Below are positions 1 to 10,641 of a stretch of 51,496 bases of DNA, piece after piece; position 1 is the first letter of the stretch; each line of letters starts with the position of its first letter. This DNA comes from Diphasiastrum complanatum (lineage: Eukaryota > Streptophyta > Lycopodiopsida > Lycopodiales > Lycopodiaceae). A program made the position numbers and the translations under genes. The notes under the pieces are model-generated. The model was not told the DNA's origin, did no database searches, and saw nothing but the letters and a program-made list of their open reading frames with translations. The stretch is taken from contig CM055112.1 of assembly GCA_029204225.1 (NCBI GenBank), positions 2,460,346 to 2,511,841 on the forward strand, in the 5' to 3' direction.

Positions 1-600
1 CAAACTTGTGCCAATTAGAGTGTAGACAAGTGTAATGCTTCTGTTTGATGAAGTTTAAGAGTTCCAATAGGATTTAGAGGTGGAACCATGAGTGATCCAA
101 TAGAATTTGAGGTTTGCTTGAAAATGGTCCAATAGAATTTAGAGGTGCATGGATCAATGTTCCAATAGGATTAAGAGGTGGCAAAGTGTGGTCCAATCAT
201 AGTTAAGCATAGTGGTAGCTCGTGGATCTACTAGTATCATTGTACTCCTCATTTGGATCTAATTGATTTTGAAATTGAGTGGATTTTGAGTGTAAGTGAT
301 TTTCTAGCTTTCTCTCTCTACCCAAGACCTATTGATGATTTTCTCTCTCTACCCGAGGAGAGCAGCTTGTTTTTACTTAGATTACTTTTGGAACACTTCT
401 CACACATGTGAGTGAGAGTTGGAAGTGATTGAATGCATGTAGTAGTGTGTTTTTGCCATAGAATCAAAGACACATCTTGAATCTCAATCTAGTCTTGATC
501 TTGGTGCATCTACACACCTTAGGAGATCACAAGTACATGTTGTGGACAGTCCACACGTGTGAAACCAACATTCATCACTAATACACAGAAATATTTTTTT
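1..600 (+). repeat. LTR-like fragment, copia-type, cut by window start
   Basis: There is no coding frame. The block contains CCAATAG-type motifs repeated between about 64 and 200, pyrimidine-rich TCTCTCTCTACCC stretches at about 310 and 345, and two copies of the palindrome class seen in the other LTRs here: CACACATGTG at 401-410 and CACACGTGTG at 552-561, the latter followed by GAAACCA as in the LTR at 45.8 kb. I infer the 3' portion of a plus-strand LTR. No PBS follows, so the boundary is unknown. Confidence 0.4.
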
Positions 601-1960
601 ATTTGGCTTTATGAGCCATCATTTAGTTGTCTCATGCAGATGGTATGATATGATTGCAGAGGTGGTCGTTGTAACCACTATCAAAATACCAGTCCCCGAA
701 ATGGACTTATAGAAAGAAGTGTAATCTGACATGTGCATTTCGTCCATTTGTAGTGTTTTTAGCTAGCAATGTGTCAGTAGAGATAAAGTTGTGAAAGGGT
801 CGTTAAAAATCCTCTATTGTTGTTTTTGGAGACTTTGGCTTTCTATTTGCTGTCATTGCCACCTTTCTTACCATCATTGCTCTCTTGGAGCTTCTATGCA
901 CCTACCATAGCCATTGTGGCTTTCCTATTTTGTTGTCATGTGAATTCTTGATATCATAGTTGTCCTTTTTGACTAACAAAGTACTCCCCAAATATTGCTA
1001 TAGGCATTACTTTTCCACCTCGAAAGTTCTAAATGCTTATACCTTCTTCAAGCTTATTCTTGCAAGTTCATGGAAGGATGCTAGGATGCTAGGCTGTCCT
1101 TATCACTTGACTGTGCCATAATGCTGAAGATTTCATGTTGAAACTCTTTCGTTGTTATTTCATGTTGATTTGATGTTGACTTTTCTCTTTGGACAATTGT
1201 GACTGCCTCTAAATTTGTTTGCTCCATCTCAAATTTCAATCTGTCATGTACCATCTTGTGATTTTACTCTCACTTAGAAATGGTCTCTTTTTTTCTTTCT
1301 TTTTTTTCTTTCACAAGTATATTTAAAGCCAGAAGCCTATGAAGTGACCCTATGGCTTCTAGGTTTATGTTCTCTAGATCCTATTGTAGTTCCAACTTCA
1401 TAGGTGCTTTCAAAAGCCCTTTGAAGAAAATATATCTGAGCAAAGACATCTGTTTGTTTTGTCTTTCAATTCAGTCGAAAATGCATACCACCAAATGTTC
1501 GGTTGAAGTCAGCCACTAGAACCATCAGAACCAAAACAAGAACTGAACCAAAAAATACAAATTCCAAGATCCCAGATGATCCTTACATCAACTTCAACTA
1601 AATCCTGGGGGGATTTTATATCAAAATAACTTGACTACACATTCGGTCGAAGTTATACACCTACTTGCATAGAATCCATCGAATCATAATATGAAAATTA
1701 ATAAACGACAATATGATCACTCTCTCTCTCTCTAGAATTTACACATGGAAAATTAAAGTTGCAATAAATGATGCCAAAACATCATCAAATTCACGAAATT
1801 GTTGATCATAGGTTAGCTAAAAATTTATCAAATTTTGGAGACTCAAAATTTTGAAGACTCAAATTTTGGAGCCTCAAAATTTGGGAGACTCGGAATTTTT
1901 GCAAAAATTTCCCTGATGGTTTCGCAAAGATCTCACGAAAATCACTGAACCTTCACAAAA
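601..1960. other. intergenic DNA, nothing recognised
   Basis: No supportable coding frame is present on either strand. The stretch holds AT-rich unique-looking DNA, a pyrimidine-rich run near 1285-1310 and a short CT tract near 1720. From about 1800 it grades into AAAATTTT-rich sequence leading into the next block. Confidence 0.4.
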
Positions 1961-1964
1961 ATAT

Positions 1965-3960
1965 CACGAAAATACCTCGAAAATATTTTCTGGAGGGGAG
2001 GCCAAGAAAATATCGTAAAAATCGGCGAATCCTCGCGAAGCCTTTGCAAAAATTGGCCCACAAAAATTTTCACATAAATCCCAATGCCTTTGTGAAAATA
2101 CCTCAAAATTTTTCACGTTTCCAAGTATTTTTGCAAGGGTGTCGAGATTTTTGTGAAACCTTTGCAAAAAATTTTCTTGGGCATTGATTTCGCGAAGGTT
2201 TTGCGAAAATTTTGCAAAAATCCCAATGCCCTCGTGAAAATACCTCGACATGCAAAAAATTTTGAGGTATTTTTGCAAAGGATTCGCTGATTTTCGCGAG
2301 GATTCATCGATTTTTGTGACATTTTGACGAAAATTGGCGAATCATTCGTGAAATTGGCCCACGAAAAATTTTCACGAACATCTTGATACCTTGGCGAAAA
2401 TTTTCGCATTTCAAGTTATTTTCACGAGGGCATTGGGATTTTCGCGAAACCTTCGCGAAATCAATGCCCACGAAAGGTTTTTGAGAAGGTTTCGCAAAAA
2501 TCTCGATGCCCTCGCAAAAATACCTCAAAATGTGAAAAATTTTGAGATATTTTCGTGAAGGCATTGGGATTTTTGCGAAAATTTTGCAAAACTTTTCGAG
2601 GTATTTTCGTGAAGGCATCGAGATTTTTGCAAAAATTTCACGAAGCCTTCAGTGATTTTTGAGAAATTTTCATGAATTTTCCTTGGAAAATTTCGCGACA
2701 TTGGCCCTCCCCTCAAGTGTCGCCTTTTTCTCGAGGGTCAGTGTCGCGAAAATAACTAAAGCCTTCGCGAAAATTTCACGAAGAAGGCCGTTCGTGAAAA
2801 TCTCTGAAGGCTTTGCAAAATTTTCACAAAAATTTCGATTCACAAAAATAACTTGAAACATGAAAATACCTCGAAGTAAATGCGACACTGGCTTCAGGAA
2901 AATTTTTCGAAATGTTTTCGCGTAGCCTTCAGTGATTTTCACAAAATTTTCGTGAAACCTTCAGGAAAATTTTCGCGACATTGCCCCCCCCAAGAAAAAT
3001 GTGAGGGCATTGGGAAAAAGCCTTCGTGAAATCAATGCCCATGAAATTTTTTTCGCGAAAATCTCGATGCCCTAGCAAAAGTACCTCGAAACGTGAAAAT
3101 TTTTGAGGTATTTTCACTAATGCATTGGGATTTTTGCGAAAATTTTTCGTGGGCCAATTTCGTAAAGAATTTGCCAATTTTCGCGAAGGCTTCACGAGGA
3201 TTTGCCGATTTCCGCGATATTTTTAAGGCCTCTCCTCCAGAAAATATTTTCAAGGTATTCTCGCGTTTCGAGGTATCTTTGCGAGGGCATCGGAATTTTC
3301 GCTAAATTTTCGCGAAGCCTTCAGTAATTTTCGTGAAACCTTCAAGGAAATTTCAAGAAATTTTGGCGACATGGGCCCTCCCCCTCAAGTGTCGCCTTTC
3401 TTTCGAGGGTCAGTGTCGTGAAAATAACTAAAGCCTTTGCAAAATTTCACGAAATTTTCCTAAAGGCCATTCGTGAAAATCCCTGAAGGCCGTTCGCGAA
3501 AATTTAACGAAAATTTTGATGCCTTCGCGAAAATAACTAGAAATGTGAAAATACCTTGAAAAAATAACTCGAAGGATTCGCCGATTGTCACGAAGGCTTC
3601 GCGAGGATTTGCCGATTTTCTCGATACTTTCGCAAAAATCGACAAATCGTTTGCAAAAATCCCAATGCCTTCGCAAAAATACCTCAAAAATTTTCACGTT
3701 TCGAGGTATTTTTGCGAGCGCATGGAGATTTTTGCAAAATTTTCACGAAATCAATGCCCACAAAAAATTTCTCTAAAGACCTCGTGAAAATACCTTGAAA
3801 CATGAAAATTTTTGAAGTATTTTTGAGAAGGCATTGGGATTTTTGCGAAAATTTTTGTGTGCCGATTTTTGCGAAGGCTTCACGAGGATTCGCTGATTGT
3901 TGCGATATTTTCGAGGCCTCCCCTCCAGAAAATATTTTTAAGGTATTTTTGCGAATGCAA
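1965..3960. repeat. TTCGCGAA-rich fold-back / composite repeat block
   Basis: The block is a low-complexity mosaic of short words such as TTTTCGCGAAAA, GAGGTATTTT and GCATTGGGATTTTTGCG. The left end (about 1965-2124) is an inverted copy of the right end (about 3792-3954). Both contain the same marker, TATTTTCTGGAGGGGAGGCC at about 1984 and its reverse complement near 3915. Inside, a unit recurs directly: a CCCTCAAGTGTCGCC marker occurs near 2710 and again near 3382, about 670 bp apart. Frames open on both strands are a by-product of this composition, not genes. It may be a fold-back transposon or a rearranged satellite. Confidence 0.6.
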
Positions 3961-4265
3961 GAAATCATTATATATCATGAAGTGAGTCTAATCAACATAC
4001 GCTTTGAACTTTGACATTGAATAGATGGAACTACACTAATCAGAAATAAGAGAGTTGTGTATAATATCAAATTCAAGTGTAAACTTTATAATTGACATAG
4101 ACTTTTTTGTGTTTATCATACAGGTCATATATACATATGTATCTTCCAAATCATCGGCCGTCACCTAGATTGGCCTCTGTCAATGACAACCACTTACAAC
4201 TAGAAGAAGGCGATCCAACCTTCTTTCTCATTCAGCCATCTTCCAAATCACCAGCCGTCACTCAC

Positions 4266-4394
<129 letters not shown>

Positions 4395-4458
4395 CGCGAA
4401 TTTTTTCCGAAGCAACTCACCAAATCCATGATAATATTTTTTTGGTAGAAATCATTTG

Positions 4459-4989
4459 TCAACACCTTTGAACATCATTCCACCACTTTGCCACTATATC
4501 CATGTGCTTCCTCCATGCTTGATGATGATCTTTGATTTGAAAGTACCATTTCCATGAAGATGGCTGCACCATGATGAAAATTAGAGGCTTCCATGCCCCA
4601 TAAAGATCACAAAGATCATAGAGATCAAGATCATAAGATGAGCAAAAGTGTAGATCTTCAAGATTAAGCATACCAGCTTGACTAGTCCATATACTATGAA
4701 CTTTATCCATGATGGATCTAATCTTGAAATGAAATGCAATCTTGAGCTTTTTGAGACTAAACACTTGCTCAAGGATGTAAGTGTCCTCTTTGGATGTTTC
4801 ACTTAATCTCAAGAGAAGTTTACAAATTGTCTCAAAACATGTAAAAACATGAATTTTCAAACTATGAGTAGCAAACTCAATCTTGCACTTGAAAAATCCA
4901 AGAGCATACTTTTGATAACACAATCTCTTGCTTTCAAGGAACTTTGGAAACATATCTAATCCTTTCATGACAAGCCTTTCAAGCATCAT
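4459..4989 (-). pseudogene. unrecognised 176-codon frame downstream of a copia integrase remnant
   Basis: I do not recognise this frame. The predicted product is basic and rich in Phe, Leu, Lys and Trp, with no motif I can name. It overlaps by about 10 bp the minus-strand integrase remnant that precedes it in the direction of transcription, so it sits where copia pol would continue. The product lacks any reverse transcriptase motif. It may be an unrelated insertion, a non-coding stretch open by chance, or a diverged accessory region of the element. Confidence 0.2.
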
Positions 4990-5560
4990 ACAAAACTAGT
5001 ATTGCCTCTCTTGAACTTTGAGATGTAGAAATCTCAATACAACAAGATAGTGCATCAAATAATGGAAGAGAAGCATAAATGAGAATGTTGGAGTGAATAC
5101 CGCCTGAAACCTGCCTCGCTTTACCATAAAAAATGAGCCATAAAGACTCAACTTTGCCTCTTGAAGATCCCCTTGAATACATATGTTGAGGAGGCTCCTC
5201 CTCAAACCTTGACCCCATCACATCTTGATAGTCTTCAATAGATATGATTTGAGATGCATCTTGAGATGCCTTGATCTCGGCCCCTTCCAAGGTTGAATGT
5301 AAACCTTCATAAAGTATGACATCTTTACTCTCAATCACTTTTGAAATAGAGAGTATAAAGGCTTTAAAGGCCTCCTTGGTGGATAAGCATCCAACCATGA
5401 TCCATGAGCTTGGATCATTCTTCCTCCTTGTTTCCAAGAGAATATGTGCAAAGCAAAGACTTCCAAACACACTAAGGTAATCAACCTTAGGCTTCAATAA
5501 TATTTCATATGGTGTATTTCCTCCAAGAACTCCACCACTCCTAAAAGCTTTAATCTTCAC
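4979..5560 (-). pseudogene. copia integrase C-terminal remnant
   Basis: The start of the frame matches the region after the copia integrase catalytic core: GGNTPYEILLKPKVDYLSVF and then LCFAHI, equivalent to the TPFEALFGTKPNV...TFGC region of the intact element at 26.6 kb. Next come the conserved block around the PSSW segment and a KDVI stretch equivalent to the SRDVIF motif. The catalytic DDE core is missing: pol jumps from the end of the protease/pre-integrase region (5.7 kb) straight to here. It belongs to the same decayed minus-strand copy as the gag at 6.4-7.1 kb. Confidence 0.6.
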
Positions 5561-5667
5561 ATCTCAATATATGCTTTGAATAATAGGAAATAATCATGCA
5601 CCATAAATCTTGAAGAAAGAAGATATGTGCATCTTGTGTGATCATCCTCCTTAGAAAGCTTGGACAT

Positions 5668-6384
5668 TTAAGCAACATCAAGAGAATTTGAACTTTCTCT
5701 TGGATCCAATTTGTAGATGCCTTCAAATCTTGATCCACGTGCAAGGATCGCACCATCCTTCTTGATCACACAATTGTCAATATGGAAATTGACATCAAGG
5801 CCACTATCAAGTAATTGGCCAACACTTAAAAGGTTCTTTGTAAGCTTGGGAACAAAAAGAACCTTGTGAAGATATAGAACTTTTGATGATGCAAGCTTCA
5901 AGGGAATAGTCCCTACTCCTTCAATGTTGCACTCTTGATCACTTGCAATATATATGGACTTCTTGATTCCTCCATAAGGCATAATAGATGAAAAGGAATC
6001 CTTGGATCTATACATATGTGAAGATGCTCCTCTATCAATATACCAAGAGTCATCCATATTGAAGGTGGAAGAGGAGAATTTTGATGCCATAAGTGAGCAT
6101 TCTCTATCACTTGCAATAAAGTCTTCTTTCTCATGAGAGATGTTGGCTTGCTTGAATTGATTCTTCTTCTTGAAGCAATTGGTGGCATAGTGGTTTTTCT
6201 TGCCACAAAAGAAGCACTTAACATCTTTTTTCTTCTTCTTTGAAGTAGTATCTTGAGAGGAATCCTGATCCTCTTCATCTTTATCCTTAGAGAAGTGTTG
6301 GTGTTGCTTTTTGCTCCTCTCTTTGTGCTTGGCAAATAAAACTTTGTCATCACCATTATGATTGAGTGACAATTTGTCCATCAT
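5668..6384 (-). pseudogene. copia gag C-terminus, zinc knuckle and protease remnant
   Basis: The frame holds a Lys-rich linker, then a CCHC zinc knuckle, CFFCGKKNHYATNC, the nucleic-acid-binding motif of Gag. After it comes the aspartic protease motif region, WYIDRGASSHM. The catalytic DSGA is changed to DRGA, which should inactivate the protease. The frame then runs through the protease fold (LLSVGQLLDSGLDV) to the pre-integrase region and stops. The N-terminal end overlaps a local tandem duplication (6285-6396 and 6410-6521) that shifts the frame relative to the upstream gag. Confidence 0.75.
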
Positions 6385-6521
6385 TAATAGCTTGTTTTAT
6401 TTGCTTTGTCCTTAGAGAAGTGTTGGTGTTGCTTTTTGCTCCTCTCTTTGTGCTTGGCAAATAAAACTTTGTCATCACCATTATGATTGAGTGACAATTT
6501 GTCCATCATTAATAGCTTGTT
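6285..6521. repeat. 112-bp tandem duplication inside gag
   Basis: The segment 6285-6396 is repeated almost exactly at 6410-6521 with an offset of 125 bp. Because 125 is not a multiple of three, the duplication by itself breaks the gag reading frame. A 13-bp spacer, which resembles part of the duplicated gene, separates the copies. Confidence 0.9.
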
Positions 6522-7090
6522 CTCATGCCTTGATTCTTCAGCTATTAGCACTCCTTGCAAAGCCTCCAAGGTTGGTAGCTCCTCCTTGATAGCATAGGAT
6601 TGGACAAGATTCTCATATTCATCCATCAAGCCATTGAGTATGACTTGGACTAGCTCACTTTTGTTTGATGGAATCTCCAATACAAGCAAGCTCCCTATGA
6701 ATATCTTTCACTCTCAAAACATAATTAAGGCACTCTCATCACTCTTTTGAGAACTTTGGAAGATTTCATTTCTAAGAGTGAGGAGCCTAGAGGTATTTTT
6801 GGCTTCATAAATAGCTTTGAGAGTATCCCAAGCATCCTTGGCCGATGTGCATGCACCAATCTCTCTCAAAATCTCATTGGAGACATTCATCTCAATATAA
6901 TGGAGAGCCATCCTAGCTCTCTTATTATACTTTTGTACTTCTTGAAGGAATTGAGTCTCCTCCTCAATCCCAAGTACAATGTCCATCACATCTTGGAATA
7001 TCAAGATTGACTCCATTCTAACCTTCCAAATAGAATAGTCTTTCACTAGATTCCAATAGGTAGGAACCCATGGATGCCATCAAAAGTAGT
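6384..7090 (-). pseudogene. copia gag remnant (UBN2-type capsid region)
   Basis: This is the start of a Gag polyprotein related to that of the intact element at 26.6 kb. A start region MASMGSYLLESSERL lies near 7078, followed after a frameshift by YSIWKVRMES, then the RARMALHYIEMNVSNEI segment and the LTLRNEIFQSS segment. A further frameshift leads to ELVQVILNGLMDEYENLVQS. Gag forms the particle that packages element RNA. At least two frameshifts are visible. Upstream (7.1-7.55 kb) lies a leader that contains TTTGGCACATGTGAAACACT, a word shared with the leader of the element at 39.0 kb. Confidence 0.75.
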
Positions 7091-7099
7091 GAAGACTCC

Positions 7100-7560
7100 T
7101 TGTAATGAGACAATAAATGTTGCTTCTCTCTCACTACAGGATCCTTGAAAGGTGTACTACCAACTCCTATGCAAGATCTTGCAACAAAATGTGAGATGGG
7201 TCTCACTAGCTCTACCAATCTCTCTCAAACTAGATCAACCTCTCATCAATTGATGGAGTATAGGACAAGTTTGGGTCAAAATATCTTTGGCACATGTGAA
7301 ACACTCCAAGAATCCACAAATGACTCAAATACAAGCCCATTGTATGAAAGAAAGTGGCTATGACTTCAAAATGATGACTATATTTCAAATAGATGACATT
7401 GGCAAGCCTCTTCTTGAATTTTTTGGTCAAACTAGCAAGATATGATCAAACAGGTCTAGGTGCCCTACCTAACCCTCTTAAAAATATTATAACTTTTGAC
7501 TGGCTCTACCAAATGGATTGAAACAAACTGCTACAAAAACTAGACAAAACTAGCTTTCAA
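7100..7560 (-). other. copia 5' leader remnant
   Basis: Non-coding sequence upstream (minus strand) of the gag start. It resembles the leader of the minus-strand element at 38.8-39.5 kb: both have CTCTCTxxACTATAGG-like sequence near the gag start and a TTGGCAC[A/G]TGTGAAA word further up (about 7288 here and 38998 there). The PBS and LTR that should follow are missing. The sequence joins a second copia copy at about 7.56 kb. Confidence 0.4.
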
Positions 7561-7565
7561 ACAAG

Positions 7566-8457
7566 CTATCTAGCACCAAATTTGGATCTAACTTGGAAGA
7601 GAACTTTCTTGTCAAATGCATCCGATTTCTTCTTCAAGAAGTAGATCCATGTCTTACGTGACATCTCATCAATAAAGGTCATGAAATAGAAGGCTTTACC
7701 TAAGGACATAGTCCTCATAGGCCTGCATAAATTTGTGTGGATCAAATCCAGGATGTTCTTTGCCCTTGTAACACCACCTTTATTGAACTTCTCTTGATGC
7801 TGCTTCCCATATACACATGATTCGCACATCAATTTCAAGTGGTCTTCTATGGTAGTCAATCTTGTTACCATCTCCAATTTTCTCATCAAACTGAGGCTTC
7901 CTAAGTTCAAGTGACCAGTCCATGTTGCCCCTTGATTGTAGCATTCAACCTATACAATTTAGTATTGGGCTCCCTTACTCCATTCGCAATAACTTTGAAC
8001 TTTTGGTTCAAATCCTTCACAAAGCAACGATCATGGGCCAATTCTACTTTCAACTTTTGATCAGTAATGACTCCAATAGAAAGTAGATTTTTATTCAAAC
8101 CTGGTACGTAAAGTACCTCCTTGATCATCCTACTTTTGCCATCAGGTAGTTGGATTGAAGCAGTGCCTATCCCCTTGATCTTGCACACATCACCATTTGC
8201 TTGTGAAATGGATGTTCCATTATCCAACACTTTCAAGCTACTGAACCAATTCTTGTTACCTGTCATATGTCTTGTGGCTCCCGAGTCAATATACCATCCT
8301 TGATCATCTTGATTAGATGACAATGCAGATATGAAGATGCTAGATTCTTGAATCTCACCCTCATCAACAAGGTTACCTGCTTGCTTTGGTTTTCCCTTGT
8401 CTTGTTCTGCCAAGAATTTGCGACATTCACTCTTCCAATGGCCCTTTTTACATTTTG
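7566..8457 (-). pseudogene. copia zinc knuckle-protease-integrase N-terminus remnant
   Basis: On the minus strand there is the tail of a zinc knuckle, KCKKGHWKSEC (about 8425-8457). Next is a protease with an intact catalytic motif, WYIDSGATRHMTGNKNWF, and the LYVPGLNKNLLSIG segment of the protease domain. A frame change near 7908 leads to the pre-integrase zinc-binding part (CESCVYGKQHQEKF) and the start of the integrase core (LDLIHTNLCRPM, FIDEMSRKTWIYFLKKKSDA). It ends before the second catalytic Asp. It is a different copia lineage from the neighbour at 5-7 kb. Gag upstream of the knuckle is lost. Confidence 0.75.
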
Positions 8458-8462
8458 TAGGT

Positions 8463-8502
8463 TCTCATAACCTACATGTTTGAGCACTTATAGGTTATGA
8501 GC
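8463..8502. repeat. short inverted repeat (hairpin)
   Basis: CTCATAACCTA and its inverted copy TAGGTTATGAG flank a loop of about 16 bases. It lies exactly where the copia coding sequence breaks off, so it may mark a junction. Confidence 0.6.
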
Positions 8503-9742
8503 CTATCAAATACTAAACAAAAGGTTTTTATTTTCATATATATTGTTTTCGGTTCAAGGTTTTAGAAATAATTAGTTTAGCTCTAGGATTTAATACATTA
8601 TTTGAGTGGCCCACCAAATTTAACAATTTGATATTGATTATTGCATCAAGAAATGAATCTTGCATCTCAATTTGCTTGTGGGCAAAATATTACGAATTTA
8701 CATTAACTAACTCTATTAATGTAAATTTGTAATATTTTGTCGGCAATCAAATTGTCAATAAAGCTATGTAACATAAGCGTTATATGAACCTACTTACTTT
8801 ACTACACATAAATTTCTTGCATTTGAAAACAATAAACAAAAAGTTTCTTGCATCTCAAAAATGTTGTCAATTTTGTAAAAGTCAATTTGCTACAAGTTTT
8901 TTACAAAGTTAACTTTTGGAAAAAGATGTCGATTCGATTCCTATACTTGTCGGCTTTTCCTAATAATGAGGATTTTTTTGTGCAATTTTGACCGGCCTTG
9001 TGCGAGTTTGACTGGCGAATTTCAAAATGGAAGGCTGAAAAAAATTTACAGGAGAAATGAAACTTCAGATTTAAAAAAATGAAATGTTTCTCTCTCACTT
9101 AGAAAAAAATCCAAAAGAAAATTTTTAGGTTTCTGGCAAATCTGACTCATCTTTACTAATTTAATCATAACTTTCTTAATATTGATCCAAATCACACAAA
9201 CTCGATACCTCTAAAAATCTAACAACAATCTTTATCAGGCTATGCATTAGATCAATAATTGAATGTGATTTGATATGTCGAATTAACCACATAATAGGTC
9301 TGAAAATTTTGAAAGAAGAAAATTAGCAAAGCTAGAGCTAGAAATCAAAATTTGTCATAACTCTTTGAATACTAATCCAAACGACCTGCCATATAGATCA
9401 AATAAAAGCTACACAATGCTCTAAAATTTTATGTAAAGAAACTTGAAATAAAGACTCAAATCAAATCTAAAAAAATCAAACAAAGTGAAAGGAAAATTCT
9501 AGTCACCTATTTTGACAGCTTTTTGGAATGGCTTGCAAATTAGTGCAAATTAAAGATAAAACAAAGCTCTACAAACTTATGGAGTCAAATTAAAAATGAA
9601 AAATGAAATTGAATATCGAAAATTAATTTGAACAGATCTGAAAATTTCAAAGTTCGAAATTACCAAAACAAAAGCTACAAATGCAATAAACTTATCAGAT
9701 CTAATGAAATTCACATAGAATCATCATGAATTTAGGATCTAT
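8503..9742 (-). other. non-coding AT-rich stretch, probable copia leader
   Basis: No coding frame is supportable. It lies between the PBS-like site at 9743-9754 and the truncated minus-strand pol at 8457, so it probably includes the leader of that copy with gag deleted. It contains a strong hairpin at 8683-8739: 24-bp arms with one mismatch, inside a weaker symmetry that begins near 8669. Confidence 0.35.
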
Positions 9743-9754
9743 GCTCTGATACCA
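9743..9754 (-). other. copia primer-binding site (minus strand)
   Basis: GCTCTGATACCA on the plus strand reads TGGTATCAGAGC on the minus strand. This is the standard plant copia PBS, complementary to the 3' end of initiator tRNA-Met. The sequence beyond it (9755 onward) should be LTR, but does not show a clean CA end. Confidence 0.7.
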
Positions 9755-10234
9755 AAACAATGCCATGTGCCAAATTCCAATCTAATAGCAATAACAATGA
9801 AGTAAAGCTAAAAGCAAGAAGAGAACAAGACAATCAAGATAGCATGTTCATAGAAAGCTAGAAACAAGGAGATCACCATAGAATTACATTAGTGATGAAA
9901 AGAATAGTACAAGATTTAATTGTGGATTTGATCCACAAATTTTGGTCAAAAAACATGGTTTTTGGACTAATTTTGGGGTTTTTCATAAAATTCCTGGCCA
10001 ATACTTTTTATGCACATTTTAAGAAGTGTAATAAAGCTTTCCCAAGTTTTTCATGAAGTTTTTGGACACCATTAAGAGTCTCAAAAAGTTAAAAATTAGC
10101 GTATTTTTTTTTGGGACTTTTGAACATGAATAACTCTCATATGGGGATCTTGTTACAAGCTGAAACATATGATCGATTGCCTCTAATTTGAGCCATCATG
10201 TATCCAATTTGGTTTTGTGAGGCTTAGGCACCAT
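9755..10234. other. possible LTR remnant, non-coding
   Basis: AT-rich sequence without a gene. Its position beyond the minus-strand PBS suggests the 5' LTR of the decayed copy below it. I find no second copy in the window to define its ends. Confidence 0.3.
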
Positions 10235-10605
10235 TATATTGAAGTTTTACTTGTTGAAGGAGTCCAAAAAGATTAGCTTGCTTGAGGAACTTTTTCTTCT
10301 TGAAACAATTAGAAGCAAAATGCCCCTCTTATCACAAAAAAAAATCACTTCTTGTTGGATTTGCAACTTGTTGATAATTTTGATGAATCCTCATCACTCT
10401 CCTCCTCGGATATGTCCTTATTGAAATGTTGATGTTGCTCTTTTCTCCTTTCTCTTGGCTTGTCCATTGAGAAGAAAGCTTTTTCCTCTCCACCATCCTT
10501 CAAGGAAAGTTGATTGATCTTCGATAGCTTGTTCTCTTGCCTACACTCCTCGGAAATGAGAACTCCTTGTAGTGCCTCCAGGCTTGGAAGCTTCTCCTTG
10601 ATTGC
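10235..10605 (-). pseudogene. copia gag, C-terminal half, cut by the large insertion
   Basis: The minus strand reads AIKEKLPSLEALQGVLISEE, a Lys/Glu-rich linker, and after a frameshift a zinc knuckle (CDKRGHFASNC). This matches the C-terminal half of the gag at 6.4 kb. It begins abruptly at the codons for A-I-K. The missing N-terminal half of a closely similar gag lies at 20,435-20,640 and ends at the same codons. I infer that the two are halves of one gene separated by the insertion at 10,606-20,426. Confidence 0.75.
10596..10605. repeat. target-site duplication, left copy
   Basis: CCTTGATTGC here and at 20,425-20,434 flank the large inverted-repeat element. Because the element itself ends in C/G runs, the true duplication is 8 to 10 bp. 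In the minus-strand gag it encodes the A-I-K codons, present once in related copies. Confidence 0.75.
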
Positions 10606-10641
10606 GGGGAATGATTTTTGGTGAGCATTTCCCGGCGAGCA
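10606..10641 (+). repeat. left terminal inverted repeat with GGCGAGCA motifs
   Basis: Starts GGGGAATGATTTTTGGTGAG and ends with GGCGAGCA. It is followed by further GAGCA and GCTCGCC words to about 10,710. It matches the inverted right end at 20,390-20,426. Confidence 0.75.

Noticed and set aside
1965-4014. Many frames of 60-104 codons on both strands, rich in Phe, Ala, Lys, Ser
   Set aside because: They come from low-complexity TTCGCGAAAA repeats that lack stops in several frames. They overlap each other and show no domain.
8463-8502. Transcription terminator
   Set aside because: The hairpin lacks any functional context in a eukaryotic nuclear sequence and sits at a copia break point.
9743-9754. 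tRNA gene near the PBS-like sites
   Set aside because: Only the 12-base primer complement is present at each site; no cloverleaf sequence follows.
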